Positions 1 through 5,355 of a stretch of DNA of 5,355 nt are shown here, piece by piece. The notes below the pieces were generated by a model. The model was not told where the DNA came from, did not search any database, and saw only the letters and a list, made by a program, of their open reading frames with translations. The DNA lies in the NCBI GenBank assembly GCA_030636125.1, contig DAOVXM010000221.1:1-5355 (forward strand). The letters are read 5' to 3'. The translations under genes were made by a program, and so were the position numbers. The number at the start of each line of letters is the position of its first letter. The stretch's first letter is position 1. Source of the stretch: Chloroflexota bacterium (GTDB lineage: Bacteria > Chloroflexota > Anaerolineae > Anaerolineales > UBA4823).

Positions 1-715
1 TGGTTCCGCCAAAAAATCGCGCTACTTCGACGTCTGCGGGATGTGTAAAAAAGCTCTGGGGTACGCCAACCTGGCGTAATTGGCCATTTAGCAAAAGTGC
101 GATCCGATCGGCTATAGCAACAGCCTCAGCCTGGTCGTGGGTAATAAATATTGTAGTGATGCCAGCATTTTTTTGTAGCGAGCAGATCAACTGGCGCATG
201 TGTTCGCGTAATGTCGGTTCCAAGTTGTTGAGCGGCTCATCCAATAATAATACTTTTGGGTGGACCACGATTGCGCGAGCAATTGCCACGCGTTGCCGTT
301 GCCCTCCGGATAACTGATCAGGGTGGCGGTCCTCAAAGCCACTTAAATGTACGGTCTCCAACACTTCTGCAACTCTGGCTTGGATGGAGTGTTTATCAAC
401 TCTCCTCATCTTTAGACCGAAGGCCACATTTTCTCCGACAGACATGAATGGGAATAGTGAGTGTTCTTGAAAAACCATGGCAACTTCTCGTTTCTCTACA
501 GGGATATTGAGAACACTTCGCCCGTTAAATTGGAGGTCCCCTTCAGTCGGTTGCAGTAAACCAGCAATAAGGCGCAAAAAGGTTGTTTTACCGCACCCGG
601 ATGGTCCTAGTAAAGCCAGTAATTCGCCATCCTTTACGGTCAGATTAATATCTGCCAACACCGGCACTCCCTGTGTGTATTCCATTTTTATGCCCTGCAA
701 AGTCACCGATGTCAT
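1..715 (-). CDS. ABC transporter ATP-binding protein, PotA/CysA-like, 3' end beyond window
   Basis: This is the nucleotide-binding subunit expected to power the amino-acid importer encoded upstream. Translating the minus strand from the ATG at 715 gives 238 codons with no stop before the window edge, so the C-terminus is missing. All ABC motifs are present: Walker A GPSGCGKTT (37-45), Q-loop Gln83, signature LSGGQRQRVA (135-144), Walker B LLLDE (156-160) with catalytic Glu160, and H-loop His193 in THDQAEA. The D-loop reads NNLEP instead of the usual SALD. The Q-loop region (ENVAFGL), THDQAEA, and the segment VGVPQSFFTHP followed by ARFFGG resemble PotA/CysA/MalK-type ATPases, which carry a C-terminal TOBE domain, rather than the roughly 240-residue GlnQ/HisP type. 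Start: GGGAAAGG lies 5 nt before the ATG. It begins 35 bp after the binding-protein stop, so it is probably in the same operon. ABC ATPase identity is certain; the subgroup is inferred. Confidence 0.93.
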   Translation of the reverse strand, partial: MTSVTLQGIKMEYTQGVPVLADINLTVKDGELLALLGPSGCGKTTFLRLIAGLLQPTEGDLQFNGRSVLNIPVEKREVAMVFQEHSLFPFMSVGENVAFGLKMRRVDKHSIQARVAEVLETVHLSGFEDRHPDQLSGGQRQRVAIARAIVVHPKVLLLDEPLNNLEPTLREHMRQLICSLQKNAGITTIFITHDQAEAVAIADRIALLLNGQLRQVGVPQSFFTHPADVEVARFFGGT

Positions 716-750
716 TTTAGCCTTTCCCGATTCCGACGGAAAAATATTGT

Positions 751-1608
751 CTATTCCGGCCAAATTTCCATTTCGCCACCTAATGGAAGGGGTACCATAG
801 CTTCTGGTCCTACGAACCATTTTTCGTAAATTTCCAAATAAGTGCCGTCTTTCCACAAGTCTTGCAGGGCATAGTTGATCTGGTCACGCCATAACGAGTC
901 GTTCTCAGGAACTCCAATACCAAACTGGACTGGATTGAAACCACCCGGGATCAATTCGAGGCCTGGATCGCCCGCCGCCAGTGCTAAAAGGGTGATATTG
1001 TCTTCTGTATACCCTTCCACGACCCCATCTCGCAGCGCTTGCATTGCTGCTAATTTATCGGTGAATTCAACAATTTCAGGCTCCAGTCCCCCATTTCTAG
1101 CAGTGTATGCTTGCCAGGCGGGAATCGCAGAGCTACCAGCATTGGCGGCAACTTTTTTGCCCATCATTTCGTCTAGGCTGGTGTATGTGCCTGTGCGGAT
1201 TAAAAAAGATTGATTATCCCAGAAATAAGTGACACTGAAGTCAACTGCATCATCCCTCTGGCGGGTATGGTTCATGCTGGCGACTGCCAAATCAATTTTC
1301 CCTTCCTGCAGAAAGCTGATGCGAGTGGATTCGTCTACTTTGACCATTTCAATCTCAATAGCCAATTGGTCTGCTAGTGCGTTGGCTAGATCTATATCAA
1401 AACCAACCCATTCTCCATCATCGTTTATAAAACTCAGGGGAGGATTATCAAAGCGGATACCGACTCGAGCACTCCCCTCAGCCATTATCTGCTCGTATAT
1501 GGATTGAGTGCCTGCATTGGCATTAAGACCATTATTCAAGCCGCTGCATGCGCTGGCAATTAAGGTTACCGATAACAAGATCGTGGTAATGATAAAAAAT
1601 TTTCGCAT
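751..1608 (-). CDS. Polar amino-acid ABC transporter substrate-binding lipoprotein (SBP family 3)
   Basis: This 285-residue protein should be the extracytoplasmic receptor of the importer. It starts with a short basic end and a hydrophobic stretch (4-18), then the lipobox-like ASAC with Cys21 as probable lipidation site; Ala at -3 is less common than Leu. Residues 69-82 (GFDIDLANALADQL) match the family-3 binding-protein signature pattern G-[FYIL]-[DE]-[LIVMT]-[DE]-[LIVMF]. In TRQRDDAVDFS (115-125), Arg118 aligns with the arginine that holds the ligand alpha-carboxylate, and Asp203 aligns with the acid that holds the alpha-amino group, so an amino acid is the likely ligand. Its side-chain preference cannot be read. 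The C-terminus has a short Pro-rich tail (about 268-285). Start: TGGAG lies 7 nt before the ATG. The gene sits between the second permease (121-bp gap) and the ATPase (35-bp gap). Confidence 0.93.
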   Translation of the reverse strand: MRKFFIITTILLSVTLIASACSGLNNGLNANAGTQSIYEQIMAEGSARVGIRFDNPPLSFINDDGEWVGFDIDLANALADQLAIEIEMVKVDESTRISFLQEGKIDLAVASMNHTRQRDDAVDFSVTYFWDNQSFLIRTGTYTSLDEMMGKKVAANAGSSAIPAWQAYTARNGGLEPEIVEFTDKLAAMQALRDGVVEGYTEDNITLLALAAGDPGLELIPGGFNPVQFGIGVPENDSLWRDQINYALQDLWKDGTYLEIYEKWFVGPEAMVPLPLGGEMEIWPE

Positions 1609-1675
1609 TTATTTTCTCCAAACATGATTTTTGTGATTTGACTTAAAATAGAACACTGCCAGGGAAAGAAAAATC

Positions 1676-1686
1676 CCATATTATGG
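1676..1686. repeat. 11-bp palindrome in gap before the binding-protein gene
   Basis: CCATA-T-TATGG is a perfect 5-bp inverted repeat around one base. It lies in the 121-bp gap between the second permease and the binding-protein gene, about 70 bp ahead of the latter's start. The rest of the gap (1609-1729) is AT-rich, and I see no convincing promoter or terminator in it. The palindrome could be a small operator or an mRNA feature separating expression of the binding protein from the permeases, but it is short enough to be chance. Confidence 0.25.
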
Positions 1687-1729
1687 ACTTACCTACTTCA
1701 TAGAAGAATATTTTCAGGTGTTTCATAAC

Positions 1730-2455
1730 TTAATAATTGGCTAATGAGTGTACTAGATCGCCTGAACGATTTTCCCTCTCCCAGCGTTGTACGAGTTGGG
1801 AAAGCCCGAAGGCGAAACAAAAATAAAGAAATCCAACGAATAAATATAAACTTACCCAGAATTGAGTATTGGTGACATCGCTGCCCAGCACTGAACGCGC
1901 CACAGTCATCAGCTCCGCTACGCCTATGATCACTACCACAGAGGTATCCTTAAACAAGCTAATGGCTTGTCCTGCAAAGGCGGGTGCCATGACGCGCAGG
2001 GTATATCGCATTTTTACAAACAGGTGAACCTGCCAGGGATGGCTCCCCATGACCCGGGCAGCATCAACCAATTGCGATGGTACAGCCCTTAAACCCGCGC
2101 GCACAATTTCGGCCTGGTAGGCTCCACTGTATAGTGCCAGTGCGATTAACGCGGCTGCCCTCGGGCTTAAATCTAGCCCAAACCGGCGGCTTCCAATAAC
2201 AATATAGATTAATAACAAAAGTAATATTAAAGGCAGGCCTCGAAAGATCTCGACATACAGGCGGCTTGTCCAGCGTATAGCTCGTATGTTTGAAAGAATC
2301 CCGCTGCCGATTAGGGTTGCAATGATAAACCCCAGCCCGTTGGCGGTAAAAGCTAAGATTAAGGTCATCAGCATTCCCCCCGGGCGATGTCCGGGAAATC
2401 CAAAGAGTAGATTTGGCAGGACCTTTAATAAAAACTCAAAGTGCTCCTCAATCAT
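1730..2455 (-). CDS. Amino-acid ABC transporter permease (HisM/GlnP family, AapM/BztC-like)
   Basis: One half of the membrane channel; 241 residues, the usual length for compact members of this family. Hydrophobic segments lie at about 29-53, 73-88, 98-116, 172-190 and 198-219. The motif FRGLPLILLLL (71-81) corresponds to the conserved RGxPL segment of polar amino-acid permeases. The cytoplasmic EAA loop, which docks on the ATPase, is recognisable as VDAARVMGSHPWQV (130-143) with the conserved glycine at 137. It is followed by AISLFKDTSV (164-173), typical of the family. The gene begins only 3 bp after the stop of the upstream permease gene and has no strong Shine-Dalgarno sequence, so translation is probably coupled. 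The pair most likely forms the heterodimeric pore. The family call is firm; the AapM/BztC likeness rests on motif style only. Confidence 0.92.
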   Translation of the reverse strand: MIEEHFEFLLKVLPNLLFGFPGHRPGGMLMTLILAFTANGLGFIIATLIGSGILSNIRAIRWTSRLYVEIFRGLPLILLLLLIYIVIGSRRFGLDLSPRAAALIALALYSGAYQAEIVRAGLRAVPSQLVDAARVMGSHPWQVHLFVKMRYTLRVMAPAFAGQAISLFKDTSVVVIIGVAELMTVARSVLGSDVTNTQFWVSLYLFVGFLYFCFAFGLSQLVQRWERENRSGDLVHSLANY

Positions 2456-2458
2456 TGG

Positions 2459-3241
2459 CTATTCAACCAGCAGCCCTTGTAGGCTTAGGTTTGCTCCCTC
2501 CTCTTTGATTTCTGGTCTATATTGATTCATCAAGCGTTTTTCAAGCCACTTTAGCAAATAAGAATAAGCGGCAGAAAGGGCTAAGAATACCAAAGCAGCC
2601 AGTGTTAGAAATTCAACCGCTCGAAACGAGCGAGTAATCGCTGACTGGATACTATGAAAGAATTCGGGTGTTGAGACCACTGCGGCAAGGGTAGTGTTCT
2701 TCATATGATGGATGAGTCGCGTCGTAATAGCTGGTGAAGCTGCTAATAGTCCCTGTGGAATTATTATCTGTTTTAATACCACCTGCTTTGTGGCTCCAAA
2801 GGTGCGGTAACCGTCAACATATTGTTGTGGGATGGTTCCGACACCCGCACGGAATAACTCAGCAATATAGGCACTAGTATTCAGGGTGAGAGCTAGACCA
2901 GCCGCTATTGCATAATAGGGGACAGATATACCGGTTAGCAACTCAAGACGAAATATTATTTCATTTTGGAAGAATATACTCCGTCGCAGATCCAGGGGGA
3001 AAAGGTTTGGAAAGGCAAACGCCCAGAATAAGATCAACACCAGCGCTGGTACATTGCGAAATACCTCGATATAAATTGCAGCTAGTGAATTCCGGAATCT
3101 CCCATTGGATAGCCTCATAATCCCGACCCCTACACCAATAGCTAAGGAAAGTATCGAAGTGATGGCGGTCATCCATATTGTTAATATGAGCCCTTGCGCT
3201 AACAAGGAAATAGTTTCGTTGGAGACCCAATCTGGAAGCAT
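2459..3241 (-). CDS. Amino-acid ABC transporter permease (HisQ family, AapQ/BztB-like), first gene of operon
   Basis: The other half of the channel; 260 residues. Hydrophobic segments are at about 12-41, 64-80, 108-121, 185-190 and 209-230. FRNVPALVLILFWAF (61-75) matches the RNxP form of the conserved motif found in AapQ/BztB-type subunits, whereas the partner permease has RGxP. NTSAYIAELFRAG (121-133) is also typical. The EAA loop is degenerate: VDGYRTFGATKQ (142-153) keeps the glycine (149) and is followed by IIIPQGLLAASPA, but the two alanines of EAA are replaced by Gly-Tyr. MKNTTLAAVVS (180-190) matches the family segment K-[ND]-[ST]-[SL]. Start: AAAAAAGG lies 5 nt before the ATG. It is the first gene of the transporter operon, preceded by a 197-bp intergenic region. 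A highly charged tail, about 239-248, precedes the C-terminus. Confidence 0.92.
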   Translation of the reverse strand: MLPDWVSNETISLLAQGLILTIWMTAITSILSLAIGVGVGIMRLSNGRFRNSLAAIYIEVFRNVPALVLILFWAFAFPNLFPLDLRRSIFFQNEIIFRLELLTGISVPYYAIAAGLALTLNTSAYIAELFRAGVGTIPQQYVDGYRTFGATKQVVLKQIIIPQGLLAASPAITTRLIHHMKNTTLAAVVSTPEFFHSIQSAITRSFRAVEFLTLAALVFLALSAAYSYLLKWLEKRLMNQYRPEIKEEGANLSLQGLLVE

Positions 3242-3330
3242 TTATACCTTTTTTAGATAATCTTGATACGGTCAGACAGATGCCAGGTGTTTTGAAAGTA
3301 AGATTTTGTATGTATGACGGTCGTGGACAC

Positions 3331-3399
3331 ATCGAGTAACCCCGGATCACGTTATAAAGACTACCGATAGTTACAATATCTTACTCGATTGATCTGGGG
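3331..3399. repeat. Two interleaved inverted-repeat modules upstream of the transporter operon
   Basis: ATCGAGTAA (3331-3339) is repeated as its perfect reverse complement TTACTCGAT (3381-3389). Directly next to these, CCCCGGATC (3340-3348) recurs inverted with one mismatch as GATCTGGGG (3391-3399). The two modules therefore occur as neighbours twice, in opposite orientation and swapped order, with corresponding arms about 50 bp apart. They lie in the intergenic region between the methyltransferase stop and the first permease start. As DNA this could be a two-site operator. As RNA the helices cross and could serve as mutually exclusive pairings; a simultaneous pseudoknot seems sterically poor because the connecting loops are 0 and 1 nt. 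The sequence pattern is certain, its function is not. Confidence 0.6.
3351..3379 (-). promoter_or_regulatory. Weak promoter candidate for the transporter operon
   Basis: On the minus strand TATAAC (complement of 3351-3356) matches five of six bases of a sigma-70 -10 element. No good -35 is seen at 16-18 bp; the nearest, TTGTAA, is only 14 bp upstream. A start there would leave a leader of roughly 100 nt before the first permease and would place the promoter between the arms of the inverted repeats. This is a weak assignment. Confidence 0.25.
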
Positions 3400-3438
3400 A
3401 AATATGAATGTTTTGAGTTAGGCTCGACGCTGTATAAA

Positions 3439-4176
3439 TCATTCCTGCTTTTGTGCCACCACCACCATAAATGGGTCATCAGTGTGTAAAGCTTTTTCTG
3501 AATAATCTCCATAGGTTATAGGAACAGAAAAATCAGATTCTGATAACATTTTTTGTATTTCGCCTAGATTGTAAACTCGGTATTGGAGCAGGTAAGATTT
3601 AGCTCTTTTAGGAGAATGGATATCGAAAATTTCAGTCACAATACTTTTATCTGGTGCGTAACTACGGGTGACCTCTGTGTAGGTACTACCGCCACCGAAA
3701 CGCTCATGAGCCTTTAAATTACCCTCAATCCATTCGCGTTGGGGAACCTCCAGGATGAAGTAACCACCCAGGTGAAGAATATTTCCGACACGCTGGATCA
3801 GTTGGGAGTTATTCTTGTCATCGTTGATCTGACCGAATGTGGTAAACAAGCAGATAGCCGCATCGAATTTTTCTTGTGAAACAAAACTCTCGCCATATGC
3901 TTGGCGAAATTCTGGCGATACACCTGCTACCTCAGCACGCGAACGGGCAGCCTCTATCATGGTCTCTGATGGATCGATTCCCACAACCCGGTATCCGCGA
4001 CGGGCAAGCTCGATGCTGTGGCGTCCGGGACCGCAGCCCACATCTAAAATGCGACCACTTGGGGGTATGTCAATCTGTGAGAGTATAAAATCAATCTCCT
4101 TTGCCGTCCGCTTATCGGTTAACAAAGGGTGATTAAGGTACGGAGAGCCTTCTTGGAAAAAATTTGTATCTGTCAT
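3439..4176 (-). CDS. Class I SAM-dependent methyltransferase, substrate unknown
   Basis: A soluble methyltransferase of 245 residues from the ATG at 4176, or 256 from an in-frame TTG at 4209 (numbering here uses the longer form). The Rossmann fold begins with motif I ILDVGCGPGRH (54-64). The acidic residue that binds the SAM ribose is Asp79 in VVGIDPS. FDAAICLFTTFG (115-126) is the motif IV region, and LGGYFILEVP (147-156) is the strand after it. The C-terminal half (about 157-256) probably covers the substrate and is not recognisable to a specific family; no transmembrane segment is seen. I prefer the ATG because GCGGAT lies about 9 nt upstream, while the TTG has no Shine-Dalgarno sequence and a stop lies three codons before it. 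It follows the B12-radical SAM gene on the same strand after about 130 bp. Small-molecule methylation is likely but unproven. Confidence 0.87.
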   Translation of the reverse strand: MTDTNFFQEGSPYLNHPLLTDKRTAKEIDFILSQIDIPPSGRILDVGCGPGRHSIELARRGYRVVGIDPSETMIEAARSRAEVAGVSPEFRQAYGESFVSQEKFDAAICLFTTFGQINDDKNNSQLIQRVGNILHLGGYFILEVPQREWIEGNLKAHERFGGGSTYTEVTRSYAPDKSIVTEIFDIHSPKRAKSYLLQYRVYNLGEIQKMLSESDFSVPITYGDYSEKALHTDDPFMVVVAQKQE

Positions 4177-4203
4177 ATAGATATCATCCGCGATTCCTTG
4201 GAT

Positions 4204-4273
4204 GTGCAAATTGCGTTAATGGCTAACTGATTTCTTATTTGGATTCTTGGTCTTTAGGCGGAGCGTGCAAATT
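4204..4273. repeat. 9-bp direct repeat GTGCAAATT
   Basis: GTGCAAATT occurs at 4204-4212 and again at 4265-4273, 61 bp apart, in the gap between the radical SAM and methyltransferase genes. The right copy overlaps the edge of the hairpin at 4272-4290; the left copy spans the TTG that could serve as an alternative methyltransferase start. It may be a pair of regulator sites; chance is possible. Confidence 0.35.
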
Positions 4274-4290
4274 CCCACTCACGGTGGGAA
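4272..4290 (-). terminator. Hairpin after the radical SAM gene, possible weak terminator
   Basis: TTCCCAC (4272-4278) and GTGGGAA (4284-4290) form a perfect 7-bp stem with a 5-base loop, 19 bp beyond the radical SAM stop codon. Read on the minus strand, a run of eight T precedes or enters the stem and only TTT follows it, so it is a poor classical intrinsic terminator. It could instead protect the 3' end of the message or attenuate read-through into the methyltransferase gene. Confidence 0.4.
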
Positions 4291-4309
4291 AAAAAACATT
4301 ACGTTTCTT

Positions 4310-5212
4310 TCAGAGGCTGTCACGGATATCAAGCATAGGGACATCTTTGCGTTGCACTTCGTAGAGTGCCTCAAAAGGAACGATGGCATCTTCGCTTACG
4401 GCAACTTCATTCCAAGCTTCGATCCATTCACGATCAATCCCGTCAACATCGTCAACCACTCTTAAGCGGTCAATATTGTAGGTTTGTTTTAATGTTTTTA
4501 CCTCGGCAGCTACGCTTTCCGGCGAGCGTAAGCGGAGTTCCTGACCGTGGACTGCATCTTGACACCATTCGCAGCCATAAGGACAACCACGCGCTACTGA
4601 GATCGATAGAGATGCATAACCATTTTGCTCACGCCAAATTTCCAGGTATTTCTCCATGTCGATTAAGTCTCGTGCCGGTAAAGGTAACTCATCCAAGTTT
4701 AGGATATAAGGGCGACGAGGGTTGACGACTACATCACCATAAATATCTCTGTATGCTATGCCTGGGATATTGGAAAAATCCTGATTTTTTAAGCCATTGA
4801 CCTTGATGGCGTCAAGTAATTCCACCAGGGTAAGCTCGCCCTCGTGGTGAACGACGACATCTACGGCAGGGTCAGACAAGTATGTTTCTGGGGAGAATGT
4901 GGGGTCAGGTCCGCCCATAATAACAAAAGCGCCACGCTCGTGTGCGATACCAGCCAGGGTGAGGGCTATTTCCCGGTTTGGCTGCAAAGCAGTTATCCCG
5001 ACCATTTTGGGATTGTACCTGTCTAGCGTAGCGGTAAATTCTTCGATGCCTGTGGCAAATGTGCCATCGAAAATTTCAGGTCTATAGCCTCGCTCTTGTA
5101 AGAAAGCTCCCAGGTAGAGCAACCCTAGTGGGAAGTAGGGACTCATCAGCTCTCTTTCGGCTTCGTTTTCGGAAAGAAAAATGGGATTGACTAGTAATAT
5201 ATCTATGGGCAT
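4310..5212 (-). CDS. B12-binding domain / radical SAM protein, short or truncated (300 aa)
   Basis: The N-terminal half (about 1-140) is a cobalamin-binding-like Rossmann domain. It shows ILLVNP (5-10), YFPLGLLYLGAFL (26-38, the usual PPLG-type segment), DGTFATG (49-55), IMGGPDPTFSPE (98-109) and a HEGE motif (123-126). A His-ligand DxHxxG motif is absent, as in many B12-radical SAM enzymes. The linker has the common LDELPLPARDLID (173-185). The radical SAM domain begins at ISVARGCPYGCEWC, with the cluster cysteines Cys210, Cys214 and Cys217 in CxxxCxxC spacing, and continues through VVDDVDG and VPFEALYEV. The protein then ends at residue 300, whereas relatives are typically about 450-550 residues. 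The later barrel strands, which hold part of the SAM site, are missing. Start: AGGAG lies 7 nt before the ATG. Either a natural short form or a 3'-deleted gene; substrate unknown. Confidence 0.85.
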   Translation of the reverse strand: MPIDILLVNPIFLSENEAERELMSPYFPLGLLYLGAFLQERGYRPEIFDGTFATGIEEFTATLDRYNPKMVGITALQPNREIALTLAGIAHERGAFVIMGGPDPTFSPETYLSDPAVDVVVHHEGELTLVELLDAIKVNGLKNQDFSNIPGIAYRDIYGDVVVNPRRPYILNLDELPLPARDLIDMEKYLEIWREQNGYASLSISVARGCPYGCEWCQDAVHGQELRLRSPESVAAEVKTLKQTYNIDRLRVVDDVDGIDREWIEAWNEVAVSEDAIVPFEALYEVQRKDVPMLDIRDSL

Positions 5213-5219
5213 ATTGTGT

Positions 5220-5224
5220 CTCCT
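5220..5224 (-). promoter_or_regulatory. Strong Shine-Dalgarno for the radical SAM gene
   Basis: AGGAG on the minus strand with a 7-base spacer (ACACAAT) to the ATG at 5212 is the best ribosome binding site in the window. It fixes the start of the radical SAM protein, whose first residues (MPIDILLVNP) are also typical for the family. Confidence 0.75.
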
Positions 5225-5258
5225 GCCTTGTTTTCCACGAAAAGTCTCAATTGACCAC

Positions 5259-5267
5259 CTTTATAAC
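5259..5267 (-). promoter_or_regulatory. Possible -10 region for the radical SAM gene
   Basis: GTTATAAAG on the minus strand contains TATAAA, five of six matches to a -10 element, about 50 bp before the start codon. No convincing -35 hexamer is seen at normal spacing. The same 9-mer occurs in the other orientation at 3351-3359, upstream of the transporter operon. Weak candidate. Confidence 0.2.
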
Positions 5268-5313
5268 CAATGGTGCTAGTTGCTTTTATTCAAATGTCGC
5301 ATTTTGTGTGACG

Positions 5314-5336
5314 AAAACTGGCTTTTTTGAGCCCAG
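5314..5336 (-). terminator. Terminator-like hairpin of an upstream gene outside the window
   Basis: On the minus strand CTGGGCT, a CAAAAA loop and AGCCAG form a 6-bp stem with one bulged G, followed by TTTT (complement of 5314-5317). This could end transcription of a gene lying beyond the right edge, which would make the radical SAM gene the start of a new unit. The stem is short and the T-run brief. Confidence 0.4.
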
Positions 5337-5355
5337 GTGTTCAATTTTCGAGCAA

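Noticed and set aside
875..1507. Plus-strand open frames of 92-112 codons
   Set aside because: They lie opposite the well-supported binding-protein gene, have no recognisable domains and no suitable ribosome sites; they are antisense shadows.
1664..1680. GGGA...TCCC hairpin as terminator between the permease and binding-protein genes
   Set aside because: The stem is only 4 bp with an 8-base loop and no T-run follows it on the minus strand.
2961..3350. Minus-strand 129-codon open frame overlapping the first permease in another frame
   Set aside because: The overlapping frame encodes a clear permease with conserved motifs and a ribosome site; this frame has no family features.
3331..3399. Inverted repeats as ends of an insertion element or as an H-type pseudoknot
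   Set aside because: Only 41 bp lies between the 9-bp arms, no transposase or target duplication is seen, and simultaneous RNA pairing would need connecting loops of 0 and 1 nt across 9-bp helices.
3242..3438. Riboswitch or T-box ahead of the amino-acid transporter operon
   Set aside because: The region has inverted repeats but I could not recognise a conserved aptamer core, a T-box sequence or a terminator ahead of the start codon.
4177..4209. TTG start giving an 11-residue longer methyltransferase
   Set aside because: No Shine-Dalgarno sequence precedes it and the extra residues are not part of the conserved fold; the ATG at 4176 has a GCGGAT sequence at a tolerable distance. It cannot be fully excluded.
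4213..4309. Frameshifted continuation of the radical SAM protein beyond its stop
   Set aside because: None of the reading frames after the stop gives barrel-like sequence such as the GIESG strand; the region is AT-rich with early stops.
4247..5087. Several plus-strand open frames opposite the radical SAM gene
   Set aside because: They are antisense to a gene with clear B12 and CxxxCxxC motifs and show no recognisable protein features.

Overview
All supported genes in this 5.36-kb window lie on the minus strand, so the window reads right to left. Base composition looks intermediate (roughly mid-40s % GC by eye) and start sites mostly carry Shine-Dalgarno sequences, which fits a free-living bacterium. 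The compact HisM/HisQ-type permeases, the proline-rich tail on the binding lipoprotein and a B12-binding/radical SAM gene are the sort of content seen in Chloroflexota and related lineages. That placement is a weak inference; nothing here is diagnostic.

Right part (about 5355-3439): a terminator-like hairpin of an unseen upstream gene is followed by a B12-binding radical SAM gene. Its 4Fe-4S motif is intact, but the protein ends about halfway through the radical SAM barrel. A 133-bp gap with a strong hairpin and a 9-bp direct repeat leads to a class I SAM-dependent methyltransferase gene of unknown substrate. The two may form a loose transcription unit, but the gap and hairpin leave this open.

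Middle (3438-3242): a 197-bp intergenic region holds two interleaved inverted-repeat modules, ATCGAGTAA and CCCCRGATC. They bracket a TATAAC-like -10 candidate, a layout that would suit an operator for the downstream transporter operon.

Left part (3241-1): a four-gene ABC amino-acid uptake operon in the order permease (AapQ/BztB-like), permease (AapM/BztC-like), family-3 solute-binding lipoprotein, ATPase (running off the left edge). The lipoprotein would capture a polar amino acid outside the cell, the two permeases would form the heterodimeric channel, and the ATPase would drive import. The ATPase looks like the PotA/CysA/MalK group rather than the GlnQ/HisP type normally paired with such permeases.

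No RNA gene, CRISPR array, insertion sequence or phage feature was seen. I do not see an obviously new multi-gene system. The points most worth checking are the short radical SAM protein, the mixed-type transporter and the repeat structure in front of its operon.
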